A DNA stretch of 64,000 nucleotides, from assembly GCF_022369515.1 (NCBI RefSeq), contig NZ_CP059724.1, forward strand, positions 3,720,001 to 3,784,000. Reading direction: 5' to 3'. The notes under the pieces were generated by a model, which did no database searches, was not told the DNA's origin, and saw only the letters and a list, made by a program, of their open reading frames with translations. This document shows positions 8,455-16,479 of the stretch, in pieces (the stretch's first letter is position 1; the number at the start of each line of letters is the position of its first letter). A program made the position numbers and the translations under genes. Source of the stretch: Paenibacillus sp. 19GGS1-52 (GTDB lineage Bacteria > Bacillota > Bacilli > Paenibacillales > Paenibacillaceae).

Positions 8455-9564
8455 TCAATACAGATTGGCTGCCGCCTCAGGAGTAAAGGCTTGAATGTCC
8501 TCCATCCGGCCCTCCTGGATTTTCTTTGCCCATGCTGGATCAGCCAGGAGCGCGCGTCCGACAGCCACCAGATCAAACTCTTGATTGTCCAGCCGCTTCA
8601 GCAGCTCCTCCAACCCTTGGTGGTCTGCCTCCTCTCCTTCTGCGGGATCATTATCCATGCCTACAGAACCAACGGCAATCGTTGTTTTTCCGGTAAGCTT
8701 CTTCACCCATCCGGCAAGGCCAAGCTCGGAGCCTGCAAATTCCGGGTCCCAGAATCTACGTGTCGAGACATGGAAGATGTCCACTCCTGCTTTCACCAGC
8801 ACATCCAGGAATTGCTCTAGCTGCTCCGGTGTATTCACCAGTCGAGCCGTGTAATCCCCCATTTTCCACTGAGACAGCCGCATAGCAATTGGATAATTCG
8901 GTCCAACTGCAGCGCGGACGGCCTGGACAATCTCGGCTGCAAATCGGGTGCGCTTCAAGAAATCGCCGCCATAGTGATCCGTTCGCTGATTGGTTTTTTC
9001 CCAGAAGAATTGATCGATCAGTAAGCCATGGCCTGCGGAAAGCTCAATCCCATCGAAGCCAACCTGTTGTGCATTCACTGCCGCATCGGCATAGGCCTGA
9101 ATGACCTTAGCAATTTCTTCTTCCGTCATCGGCTCGCTTACTTTGTTCCCCTGCATATCCAATCCAGATGGCCCAATTGACGGAGCGTCCGGGTAAGGCT
9201 GGGAACCCATGGGACGAATCATCCCCATATGCGACACTTGCGGAAAAATAACACCGCCAGCCTCATGAACCTGTCTGACCACTTCACGCCAGCCGTTCAG
9301 AGCGGCTTCGCCAAAGATACTAGGCAGTCCCGGCTCACTTGTTGCAGCCGGATGGTCAATCATGCCTACGGTGATGATGAGACCCACTCCGTTCTCTGCG
9401 CGGCGCCGGTAATAGGCGGCAGTATCCTCTCCCGGCACACCCTCGGGTGAAAAAGCACGCGCCATCGGCGACATGACAATCCGGTTAGGTATAGTTAATT
9501 GATGAACCGTATACGGTGCAAATAAGGCCTCCAGTGTATGAATTTGCTGCTGTTGTTTAGTCAA
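8455..9564 (-). CDS. Old yellow enzyme family NADH:flavin oxidoreductase
   Basis: The 369-residue protein shows the OYE TIM-barrel features: NRIVMSPMARA at 27-37, the FMN/substrate segment GFDGIELSAGHGLLIDQFFW (residues about 174-193, where the usual HGAHGYLLxQF is SAGHGLLIDQF), NQRTDHYGG after it, and the closing VAVGRALLADPAW. Such enzymes reduce activated alkenes or nitro compounds with NAD(P)H. Translation starts at TTG (9564), eight bases after GGAGG. It is divergent from a TetR regulator that could control it. The changed histidine spacing in the active site could alter substrate choice. Confidence 0.88.
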   Translation of the reverse strand: MTKQQQQIHTLEALFAPYTVHQLTIPNRIVMSPMARAFSPEGVPGEDTAAYYRRRAENGVGLIITVGMIDHPAATSEPGLPSIFGEAALNGWREVVRQVHEAGGVIFPQVSHMGMIRPMGSQPYPDAPSIGPSGLDMQGNKVSEPMTEEEIAKVIQAYADAAVNAQQVGFDGIELSAGHGLLIDQFFWEKTNQRTDHYGGDFLKRTRFAAEIVQAVRAAVGPNYPIAMRLSQWKMGDYTARLVNTPEQLEQFLDVLVKAGVDIFHVSTRRFWDPEFAGSELGLAGWVKKLTGKTTIAVGSVGMDNDPAEGEEADHQGLEELLKRLDNQEFDLVAVGRALLADPAWAKKIQEGRMEDIQAFTPEAAANLY

Positions 9565-9768
9565 GAATAACGCCTCCTATAGTTTTGAGCGTTGGCTCCA
9601 CTTGAATCTGCTTCGAACAAAAGGGCTTCGGAAGCATACGCTTTAAGGTTCAATGATTATTGTCAAAGCGGGTATGAGTGCAATAGTAACAAGCTCCAGT
9701 CTGCGCTTCAACCAACAATCTACCCAAGTTGTTGCTTAAGCAAGAAGTAGAAAAAACTGTCGCATTGG

Positions 9769-9824
9769 AAGATAATAATTGTTGTCTATTCAACCCATGT
9801 TTATAATAAGAAGATTATTATCTT
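9769..9824 (+). promoter_or_regulatory. Promoter of TetR gene bracketed by an 11-bp inverted repeat
   Basis: AAGATAATAAT (9769-9779) and ATTATTATCTT (9814-9824) are exact inverted repeats. Between them lie TTGTTG (9779-9784) and TATAAT (9802-9807) with a 17-base spacer. The second arm falls at the expected transcription start. The 35-base gap between arms is long for one dimer, so two sites or a DNA loop are possible. The rest of the OYE-TetR gap (9565-9768) shows nothing else clear. Confidence 0.55.
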
Positions 9825-9846
9825 TACTTAAAAGGAGTGTTCAAGG

Positions 9847-10434
9847 ATGGCTGGTGTACTTCCCCCCAATCCAAACGACCCGCGTGTCATTCGGACACGT
9901 CAATTAATTCTGGACGCCTTCGTCCAGCAATTGAATAGTATGGACTTCAACTCGATAACCGTCGGTGACATTACCAAAGCAGCTACGATTAACCGTGCGA
10001 CCTTCTATGCTCATTTCCCGGATAAATATGCATTATTCGAAGCTTTTTTGTTAGATGCGTTTACGAATATGGTACTTTATAAAGTCGATACGGAAGGACC
10101 CTTGACAGAGAAGACACTTCAAGAGCTTATTGTGGCATTATGCAATTATCATGAAACAAGCCACCACTGTTTTAAAAAATACGATTCAGTGGCGCTCTTA
10201 CTTGAAGAGAATATCAAGCTGCATCTCGAGAAACTGATCCTTCAACTGATCTCCAGATCCGCCGCCGCTGCAGATTTGAAGTCCCTCGGAACCGCAGCCA
10301 CCCTGTTAAGCTGGTCTCTATATGGAATAACCTACCGCTGGAACCTGGAGGGAAGAACAGAGTCCTCCTCCGAGCTGGCCGAACAAGTAATGCCGCTAAT
10401 CACCGGAGGGTTCCACATGTTTAGTCCGCATTAG
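9847..10434 (+). CDS. TetR-family regulator
   Basis: The 195-residue protein has a TetR N-terminus (TRQLILDAFVQQLNSMDFNS, then ITVGDITKAATINRATFYAHF, residues about 17-58) and a helical ligand domain with the TetR_C-like ending of the small Firmicutes group. AAGGAG precedes the ATG. It is closely related in sequence to the TetR protein at 19782 (shared DPRVxRTRQLI and NRATFYxHxxDKY). It is divergent from the OYE gene and 23 to 41 bases upstream of the broken AraC gene. Autoregulation through the 9769-9824 repeat is inferred. Confidence 0.85.
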   Translation: MAGVLPPNPNDPRVIRTRQLILDAFVQQLNSMDFNSITVGDITKAATINRATFYAHFPDKYALFEAFLLDAFTNMVLYKVDTEGPLTEKTLQELIVALCNYHETSHHCFKKYDSVALLLEENIKLHLEKLILQLISRSAAAADLKSLGTAATLLSWSLYGITYRWNLEGRTESSSELAEQVMPLITGGFHMFSPH

Positions 10435-10475
10435 AGTTAGGACTTGAAGTATAAGGAATGTTACAGGAGGGTCTT

Positions 10476-11402
10476 ATGTCCGAACCCATCAATCATCTGC
10501 AAAAAGAGCTTGCTGAACTCGTTGAACGTCATACCAACAGAGATGGCCCTCAGCCTACTGAAATCCCATCCCTAAGCTTCTCTCGTTATTCTCCCCCCCA
10601 TCATCCCGCCGTGACCGGGCCACCCTACAGACTCTCCAACCCATTGCTCTGTATCGTTGTTCAGGGCATGAAAGATGTAATACTTGGAGAAGATTGCTTC
10701 AGCTATGGTTCTTCGAATTACCTTGTAGCCTCTATGGATTTACCGATTATCGCCGAAGTGCGGGAAGCATCCTCCGAATTTCCCAACTTGACCTGTAAAA
10801 TTGAGTTTACTCCCGGTCATATTTTAGAGCTATTAACCGATGACGAGCTAAAGGTGAACTCCAGAGGCATATCAAAACGTGGGATGAAGGTTGCCGAATT
10901 GGATGTATCCATGTTAGATGCTATTGTGAGGCTTGTTCGTCTAATGGATAAACCGGCCGATATTCATGTGCTGGCCTCCGCTGTTTACAAAAGAAATTTT
11001 ATACAAAGTACTACACGGTGAGCACGGAGACTCCTTAAGACAAATCGTAACGGATGGGAGTCCAACCATTCATATCAAAATGCAATTGAGCATAGCCTGC
11101 ATCATTTTCAGGACTCTTTTCGCACCCAGGATCTAGCGGATCTCGCTAAGATGAGTGTTCCATCGTTCTATAGGCACTTTAAAGAAATAACCGCTATGAG
11201 CCCAGTTCAATTTCAAAAGCAACTGAGGCTTCAGGAAGCCCGGCGTCTGTTAATATCCGAGTCAGCGAACGCCGCAGATGCTGCATTTCAGGTTGGCTAT
11301 GAAAGTCCGACGCAATTCAGTCGTGAGTACTCCCGGATGTTTGGCGCTCCGCCCAGAGAAGATATGAAGCGGCTTAAAGGACTTGATAAGGAAAGAGTGT
11401 GA
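10476..11402 (+). pseudogene. AraC-family regulator broken by two compensating frameshifts
   Basis: The gene starts at ATG 10476 (AGGAGG five bases upstream; MSEPINHLQKEL) with a cupin-like AraC_N domain up to about 10980 (NPLLCIVVQGMKDVILGED; LTCKIEFTPGHILELL). From about 10982 the homologous text is in another frame (KEILYKVLHGEHGDSLRQIV), and from about 11086 it returns to the first frame (AIEHSLHHFQDSFRTQDLAD) and finishes with the AraC double helix-turn-helix (MSVPSFYRHFKEITAMSPVQ; VGYESPTQFSREYSRMFG). The first frame meets TGA at 11019-11021. One extra base near 10985 and one lost base near 11085 would explain this. As sequenced, no full regulator can be made. Confidence 0.8.
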
Positions 11403-11568
11403 TGGGCAGTTATAGCCTATTGCGCTCTTTTTTTGAAGATAGGAAGCTTCATAGACCCCTCGTGTCGACCCGATGGTTAAAAATTCTGATCCGAAGGGGA
11501 TTGCAGAAGGAGCAGCATCCGTCGGACTGAAACTTCCGATCCCGCGTGCTTCCAAATAAATTGAACAA

Positions 11569-11609
11569 AAAGGAGCCACAGCTCGATTTACTCGAGGTGC
11601 GGCTCCTTT
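11569..11609 (+). terminator. Hairpin terminator after the AraC region
   Basis: AAAGGAGCC (11569-11577) pairs with GGCTCCTTT (11601-11609), with further CTCGA/CTCGAG pairing inside. It can end plus-strand transcription from the AraC remnant or minus-strand transcription from the truncated regulator at 11650. Confidence 0.55.
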
Positions 11610-11649
11610 GAGCACTTTAGGCAAAGAATCATCATCAAGCCAGGGAAGA

Positions 11650-12000
11650 TCAGATATTCATTAAACTTCGCAAACGCGCCGCCGTATCCATTGAAGCCGT
11701 ATAAATCATGATCTTCAGATCCGGATGGGTTGGCGGTTGCAAGGTCACATGTTGAAACTCCATCTCTCCGATACGATTATCGTACAACCGTTTGTGGCAA
11801 TCGTTTACGACCTGAACATCATGCAGCGGCCAAGTCTCGCGAAACAGCTGGCTGGTCTGCATAAATTCGTCAATAAGCTCCTTAAATCTCGGATCATTAG
11901 GGAAGTGTGCGTAATCCGCACGAAAGCGTGCAATGATGACCTGTGCCTTGGCTTCCCAATCCTTATTGTTCGTGTCCGTCAAAAAAAACCTCATCCACCG
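11650..12000 (-). pseudogene. 5'-truncated XRE regulator, MmyB-like ligand domain only
   Basis: The minus-strand frame from about 12000 to 11650 gives RWMRFFLTDTNNKDWEAKAQ, then FPNDPRFKELIDEFMQTSQL, then WPLHDVQVVNDCHKRLYDNR, ending with DLKIMIYTASMDTAARLRSL. This is the MmyB-like (MLTR) ligand-binding domain found after an XRE helix-turn-helix. The DNA-binding half, about 130 residues, is missing: upstream of about 12000 the sequence becomes an epimerase gene on the other strand. The open frame continues to 12063 only as antisense of that gene. It is therefore a decapitated gene. Confidence 0.75.
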
Positions 12001-12007
12001 AGACCCG

Positions 12008-12453
12008 CCTTTCCTTACCCTCAATCCAAAGTTGAAGCCGAAGAGGCGCTGCTGCAGCTTCATCGCGAACAGGGATTAGGACTGCGCATCGTACGGCTTC
12101 CCTTTGTCTATGGTGATGGAGATCCGCATATTGCTGAATTCATGCCGTTTGCCAGCAAATGGCATCCAGCCAAACGAATGCATATGGCGCACCATGCAGA
12201 TGTTAGCCAAGCCCTGCTGCTCGCAGCTTCCACACCAGGTATTGATGGCCGAATTTACAATGTTGGCGACGATGCGCCGATCTCCGTTGCGGAGTTATTG
12301 CAGCTAAATAATAGCGATAGCGAAATTTCGTCAGAAGAGCAGGATTTTGATCCATGGGACATGGTCGTTGATACTACACGTATAAGAAACGAATTAAATT
12401 ATCGGCCGATTTTCCCGTCGTTCTATACGGCAAGAGATGCTGGTGCACTTTAA
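12008..12453 (+). pseudogene. 5'-truncated NAD-dependent epimerase/dehydratase (extended SDR)
   Basis: From about 12008 the frame reads FPYPQSKVEAEEALLQLHRE, then GLRIVRLPFVYGDGD and HMAHHADVSQALLLAASTPG, then IYNVGDDAPISVAEL, and closes with DTTRIRNELNYRPIFPS. These are the YxxxK active site and C-terminal half of an extended SDR sugar-nucleotide epimerase or reductase. The Rossmann half with its GxxGxxG site is gone. The apparent upstream extension of the frame is antisense to the truncated regulator. It cannot bind NAD and should be non-functional. Confidence 0.78.
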
Positions 12454-12512
12454 CAAATTGAGGCATCCGCTGGATCCATTGAATTATTATGGAACGTTAG
12501 CTCAATAATAGC

Positions 12513-12556
12513 AGCGGCAGCCTAAGACTATATTTCCTAAGTCCTAGACTGCCGCT
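12513..12556 (+). terminator. Hairpin terminator after the truncated epimerase
   Basis: AGCGGCAG (12513-12520) and CTGCCGCT (12549-12556) pair, with inner CTAAGAC/GTCCTAG complementarity, followed by an AT-rich ATTTCTATATT tail. Confidence 0.6.
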
Positions 12557-12612
12557 ATTTCTATATTATTGCGAAGCGAGATAGGATCAGGCAACTTTTT
12601 GCTTGTATAGTG

Positions 12613-13004
12613 TTAGCGTCTACTTGTGTATTCGCTTAGTTTTCCCCATTTGCAACTTCTATTCTCCGTCTCTTGAACCATTCGTTCGATTAACTCAGAG
12701 ACGGTTGGAACATCTATAATTAGATTTCCTCTTCCATGGCAGCCTAAATCATCTTCAGGTGGTCATTACGAAACATGCCAATGGAAAAGTTAACACCAAA
12801 AGGTTTGTTGGTTAACACTCGTGCACGCCGGATTTCCCTCCGCAAAGACTGAACATCTGGGAGACTTATCGCCGTAACCTGTCAGAAACCACCGGTATTG
12901 GAAACAGCAGCTGCAAGTTCTGCATAAGCCAGATAAGCTAGTCCACCTTGCAGGATGGGATACTGGATCTTCAGCATATCGGTTATTATGGTATTCCAAT
13001 TCAT
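12613..13004 (-). pseudogene. Decayed nitronate monooxygenase gene
   Basis: Reading down from ATG 13004 (GGAGG seven bases upstream): ITDMLKIQYPILQGGLAYLA, YAELAAAVSNTGGF, a TGA stop, QVTAISLPDVQSLRREIRRA, LTNKPFGVNFSIG, then HLKMI, TAG, AAMEEEI, TAA. This is the N-terminal FMN-binding part of nitronate monooxygenase (2-nitropropane dioxygenase). Another frame then gives IDVPTVSELIERMVQETENR near 12650-12700, which fits the C-terminal helix of the family, so about 200 residues of the middle are deleted. Several stops make it clearly dead. It lies just downstream of the biotin transporter operon. Confidence 0.72.
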
Positions 13005-13043
13005 ATCTAATCCTCCGATAAGGTGATCAAATCGATAACTACG

Positions 13044-13790
13044 CTATAGGTAAGGGATCAGTAGAACAAATGCAAGCATGATTCCACCGGCTGCATAATC
13101 CATTTGCGAAAATTTCAGGACCCTATATGAAGTGCGGCCCTTTCCGTTCCCGTAAGCCCTTGCATCAATCGTCATAGCCAGCTGCTCCGCCCGTTGAATC
13201 GTCGTTATGAGCAGCGGAACCACTAACAACATATAGGCAAATACCTGTCTATGACCTTTAGCAGACTTGATATCATACCCTCTGGCCTTTTGGGCCAGAA
13301 GAATGCGGTTCAGCTCCTGGGTAATCGTTGGGATGAACCGGATTGCAATCATTAGCATCAGTGCAAAAGCTTCTACTGGAATTCCAAAGCGGGATAACGG
13401 CTTAAACAGTTGTTCCAGACCTTTTGCCAGATCCAGCGGTTTTGTTGTCAATGTCAGTACAGAAGCAAGCGAAACAAGCAATAGAATACGCCAGACAACG
13501 AAGACTCCGCTTTCTATCCCTTCTTGGGTGACTAAGAGATGATAGACAAAGGTAAACGACAAGATGAAAAGAATCGGTTGCAATCCTCTAAAAAACTTAC
13601 GAACCGGAACTCTGGACAACAGCAGTTGTCCTCCCACCAGGACAGTCGCCGCAACATATCCGCCTAAGGTTTGGAGTGTAAGGCAGCAAAGTGTAAACGC
13701 AAGGACGCTTAACAGCTTGGTTCGGGGGTCAAGCCGGTGGATCATCGAGTCTGAATTGATATACTGTCCCCAGATGATATTATCCATCAT
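13044..13790 (-). CDS. ecfT: ECF transporter transmembrane protein EcfT
   Basis: The 248-residue membrane protein has several hydrophobic segments and the two coupling motifs of EcfT: ARG at 169-171 (LLAQKARGYDIKSA) and ARA at 210-212 (MTIDARAYGNGKGRT), which dock into the ATPase pair. It joins the substrate subunit to the two ATPases and transmits movement. The start overlaps the end of ecfA2 by 11 bases, which suggests translational coupling. It is the last intact gene of the bioY operon and is followed by the nitronate monooxygenase relic. Confidence 0.92.
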   Translation of the reverse strand: MMDNIIWGQYINSDSMIHRLDPRTKLLSVLAFTLCCLTLQTLGGYVAATVLVGGQLLLSRVPVRKFFRGLQPILFILSFTFVYHLLVTQEGIESGVFVVWRILLLVSLASVLTLTTKPLDLAKGLEQLFKPLSRFGIPVEAFALMLMIAIRFIPTITQELNRILLAQKARGYDIKSAKGHRQVFAYMLLVVPLLITTIQRAEQLAMTIDARAYGNGKGRTSYRVLKFSQMDYAAGGIMLAFVLLIPYL

Positions 13791-14640
13791 TTTCGAGACC
13801 TCTTGACTGCCAGGCTAACCTTACCTGCTGCATAATATCTTCTTCCCTACAGCTTGCAGGCTCAAGAATTCGGCCGGATAACGCCTCAATCATTCTTAGG
13901 AGCTGAATGGGCTCCGGCAAAGGCAGTCCGGCTTGCTCCATGAGCGCTGTACGCTTCAGGAAAAGTTCATTCGCATCCATATGTGCCAACAATCCCCCCT
14001 TTTTAAAGATCATCACCTCGTCCGAATAGTCGGCAACATCCTCAATCTGATGAGAGATGAACAGCACCGTCCGATTCTTCTCCCTCTGCCATGCTTTAAG
14101 CTGCTTCAGCAGCGCTGTCCGTCTTACAGGATCAAGACCGGCCGTCGGCTCATCGAGAATAAGCAATTCAGGTTCGGCAATCAACACGGAAGCGATAGCG
14201 ACAAGCCGCTTAAGTCCTCCGCTAAGCTGGAACGGGTTCTGCTTGAGAAGCTCTTCGGAGAGTCCCATCCGTCCCATAACCATTTTGAGGGCTTCCTCTA
14301 ATCTATCTGGTGATTCCCCCTTCATTTTGAGAGCAAAGGCCAGCTCTTTATAAACCGTCGTTTCGAAAATCTGGTGCTCTGGATACTGAAATACATAACC
14401 GATTTGCGGAACGATCTTTATTGTTCCTTTACCGTCCCTCGGCAGAGGCTGCCGATTATGTGTATATTTGCCTCTATAGAAAGGAATTAACCCCTTTATC
14501 ACTTGAGCAAAGGTGGACTTTCCGGCTCCAGTTTGGCCAATGATCGAAATCCATTTCCCCTCCTGAAGGGTACAGCTTACCGCTTGTAGAATTTCTTCTC
14601 CGTTTATTCTTACACTTACGTCATTCAACTCATAGGCCAT
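13780..14640 (-). CDS. ecfA2: ECF transporter ATPase EcfA2
   Basis: The 286-residue ABC ATPase has Walker A GQTGAGKST, Q-loop YVFQYPEHQIF, signature LSGGLKRLVAIA, Walker B LLILDEPTAGLDP and switch SHQIEDV. The FQYPE form and the long C-terminal tail are typical of ECF ATPases. I chose ATG 14640 (MAYELNDVSV); it lies inside the end of ecfA1, giving a 16-base overlap. With EcfA1 it forms the heterodimer that drives biotin import by BioY. The signature differs slightly from canonical LSGGQ, as is common for the second ECF ATPase. Confidence 0.92.
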   Translation of the reverse strand: MAYELNDVSVRINGEEILQAVSCTLQEGKWISIIGQTGAGKSTFAQVIKGLIPFYRGKYTHNRQPLPRDGKGTIKIVPQIGYVFQYPEHQIFETTVYKELAFALKMKGESPDRLEEALKMVMGRMGLSEELLKQNPFQLSGGLKRLVAIASVLIAEPELLILDEPTAGLDPVRRTALLKQLKAWQREKNRTVLFISHQIEDVADYSDEVMIFKKGGLLAHMDANELFLKRTALMEQAGLPLPEPIQLLRMIEALSGRILEPASCREEDIMQQVRLAWQSRGLENDG

Positions 14641-15434
14641 AAGCTGGTGATCGTCTCCTTCCAGTCCGCGCATAAAGGGGCGTTTAACCCGAGCGCTTGA
14701 TGTAGTCTTACCGCAAAAGGAAAAGTGAGCTGATATTCGGCCATGGACACGCTGCTGAATAAGGCAGACGGTGTTCCGTCGAAAGCAATTTCTCCTTTAC
14801 TTAGAAGTAGAACGCGATCAGCTGAAAGAATTTCGTCCATATGATGAGTGATATGGATGATCGTCAGACCTTGCTGGTGAAGGGTATGCATCACCTCAAG
14901 GATGTCTCTTCTCCCCTGTGGATCCAGCATGGAGGTCGCTTCATCAAAAATCATAATCGAAGGTTCCATCGCCACAACGGCCGCAATCGCAACTCGCTGT
15001 TTCTGACCGCCTGATAATTGATGCGGCATTGCTTTTGCATAATCTTCCATATTAACGGCTTGTAGTGCCTTGTTCACCCGATGGGGCATTTCATCTCTGG
15101 GTACGCGCAAATTCTCTAGTCCGAAGACAACTTCATCCAGAACAGATGTCGTGATGAATTGATCGTCAGGATTTTGAAAAACCAGTCCGACCCGCTCACG
15201 AATCTTTCCGAGATCATCAGGGTTCAGGGTATTCAAATGCTCCAGCTTTACTTGTCCTTCTCTTGGCTGCAGTAGTCCGTTCATTAACTTGGCGAGGGTG
15301 GATTTCCCGCTTCCGTTCCCACCAATGATGGAAATGAATTCGCCTTGGTGAATTTCGAAGCTAAGCTGATGGAGAACGGGATGCTCCCGCCGGTAATAAT
15401 AATCAACTTGATCAAAAACAAGCATCTTCTTCAT
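14625..15434 (-). CDS. ecfA1: ECF transporter ATPase EcfA1
   Basis: The 269-residue ATPase shows Walker A GGNGSGKST, Q-loop VFQNPDDQF, a canonical signature LSGGQKQRVAIAA, Walker B IMIFDEATSMLDP and switch HITHHMDE, all typical of EcfA1. ATG 15434 follows GGAAGGAG almost directly; ATG 15425, ten bases from the same site, is an alternative start. Its 5' end overlaps the small 64-codon ORF. It is the partner of EcfA2 in the bioY operon, so this ECF module is linked to biotin rather than placed in the usual ribosomal protein cluster. Confidence 0.92.
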   Translation of the reverse strand: MKKMLVFDQVDYYYRREHPVLHQLSFEIHQGEFISIIGGNGSGKSTLAKLMNGLLQPREGQVKLEHLNTLNPDDLGKIRERVGLVFQNPDDQFITTSVLDEVVFGLENLRVPRDEMPHRVNKALQAVNMEDYAKAMPHQLSGGQKQRVAIAAVVAMEPSIMIFDEATSMLDPQGRRDILEVMHTLHQQGLTIIHITHHMDEILSADRVLLLSKGEIAFDGTPSALFSSVSMAEYQLTFPFAVRLHQALGLNAPLCADWKETITSLWPMS

Positions 15435-15606
15435 GCTCCTTCCGCTGCTTCCATAACTCGAAAAAAACTTCCGGCCCGGAAGTAACAGGAGCAGTGGGCT
15501 GTGGTTTCTGCCAAAGTGTAACCTGTCTTTCCGCAGCGGGATCAGCCACATTGGTACAGAATCCCTCCGCCCGGCACCTATCAGCCTCAGAGATCTCGAT
15601 GATCAT
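15412..15606 (-). CDS. Small ORF of unknown function in the bioY operon (64 codons)
   Basis: This frame (MIIEISEADRCRAEGFCTNV start, ending FFELWKQRKEHEEDACF) lies between bioY and ecfA1 and overlaps the ecfA1 start by 23 bases. It is in the same frame as the 38-codon ORF just upstream, separated by one TGA codon (15613-15615); the ATG lies four codons-length downstream of that stop. It may be the second half of one former gene or a reinitiated small protein. Three cysteines are present. I do not recognise a family. Confidence 0.35.
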   Translation of the reverse strand: MIIEISEADRCRAEGFCTNVADPAAERQVTLWQKPQPTAPVTSGPEVFFELWKQRKEHEEDACF

Positions 15607-15612
15607 TTCATT

Positions 15613-15729
15613 TCACCACTCACGATCCATATGGTTTCCGGACGGGACAGCGAAGTTGCATTTCGTATGTTCGCCATGCCTTAATCCGCTTGAAACCTGC
15701 TGAACCAGCCTCATAAGCTGAGCGAACAT
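15613..15729 (-). CDS. Small ORF directly after bioY (38 codons, ends in TGA)
   Basis: The ATG at 15729 lies five bases after the bioY stop, so it could be coupled to bioY. The peptide runs MFAQLMRLVQQVSSGLRHGE, then HTKCNFAVPSGNHMDREW. The TGA after Trp38 is followed in frame by the 64-codon ORF. A TGG to TGA change in a roughly 103-codon gene would explain the pair. The function is unknown. Confidence 0.35.
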   Translation of the reverse strand: MFAQLMRLVQQVSSGLRHGEHTKCNFAVPSGNHMDREW

Positions 15730-15734
15730 AGATA

Positions 15735-16289
15735 TCACCGCGCCTGCACTTTTTCGTCAATCGGGCTGATGGCTTTAAGCTGCATCGTTATGACGGCTGC
15801 AATAACGGCTTTGATGATGTCTCCCGGAAGAAAGGCGAGCGCACCGACAAGTCCGGCCCAGACCGCCGTATTCGTTATCCATGCCATGATGGTTGCGCCA
15901 ATCAGATTCACCAGCAATACGCCAAAGATCAGATTGCCAACTAAAAGCTTCCATGTTTGGACCTTCGGCCAGATTGTTTCGGAATACCAGCCGATGAGCC
16001 AGGCCGCGACCGGCCAGCTGAATATGTATCCAGCAGACGGCCCAACGAGCACCGCCAGGCCACCGCGTCCGCCAGTCAGTACCGGCAAGCCAATAGCTAT
16101 AAGCATGATGAAAACGACTAGACTGAGGGCGCCCATTCGTTTACCTAGAAAACATCCGGCCAGCATGACGCCAAGCGTCTGGGCAGTGATCGGAACGGGG
16201 ATAAAGCCGAGGGGCAAGGGCGGAATTATGCCGAGCACCGCGATGAGAGCTGCGAATAATGCGGCATACACGAGTTCTTTTGTTTTCAA
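15735..16289 (-). CDS. bioY: Biotin ECF transporter S component BioY
   Basis: The 184-residue protein has about six membrane segments and the BioY pattern: PLPLGFIPVPITAQTLGVML near the N-terminus, GRGGLAVLVGPSAGYIFSWP in the middle, and a late FLPGDIIKAVIAAVI. It captures biotin at the membrane surface and works with EcfA1A2T. I start it at TTG 16289, seven bases after GGAGGT; upstream ATGs lack a proper site and would add residues not seen in the family. A BirA operator lies upstream (16344-16377), so it should be shut off when biotin is plentiful. Confidence 0.93.
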   Translation of the reverse strand: MKTKELVYAALFAALIAVLGIIPPLPLGFIPVPITAQTLGVMLAGCFLGKRMGALSLVVFIMLIAIGLPVLTGGRGGLAVLVGPSAGYIFSWPVAAWLIGWYSETIWPKVQTWKLLVGNLIFGVLLVNLIGATIMAWITNTAVWAGLVGALAFLPGDIIKAVIAAVITMQLKAISPIDEKVQAR

Positions 16290-16343
16290 GAAAATGACCT
16301 CCATAGATAAGATGTAAGCTGAATTATAATGGAGGCAATCTCT

Positions 16344-16377
16344 ATTGTAAACCATAATAATATTTTAAGTTCACAAT
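16344..16377. promoter_or_regulatory. BirA operator (BirA box) between bioY and birA
   Basis: ATTGTAAACC (16344-16353), 14 bases, then AGTTCACAAT (16368-16377). This follows the Firmicutes BirA box, ATTGTTAACC-N14/15-GGTTAACAAT, with few changes. It lies 55-88 bases before the bioY start, over the likely bioY promoter, and about 100 bases before birA, so it could act on both. Confidence 0.8.
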
Positions 16378-16479
16378 CAAGATGAAATAAAACACGTAAG
16401 TTTTCCTATTGTTATATAAGCATGTTAATATATTCGAAGAGGTTTGGTCGGAAAGATATACTTTTGGAGGGTTTTGTCC

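Noticed and set aside
11725..12007. 5' half of the long plus-strand ORF that includes the epimerase
   Set aside because: It is antisense of the truncated regulator; only the part after about 12008 has epimerase features.
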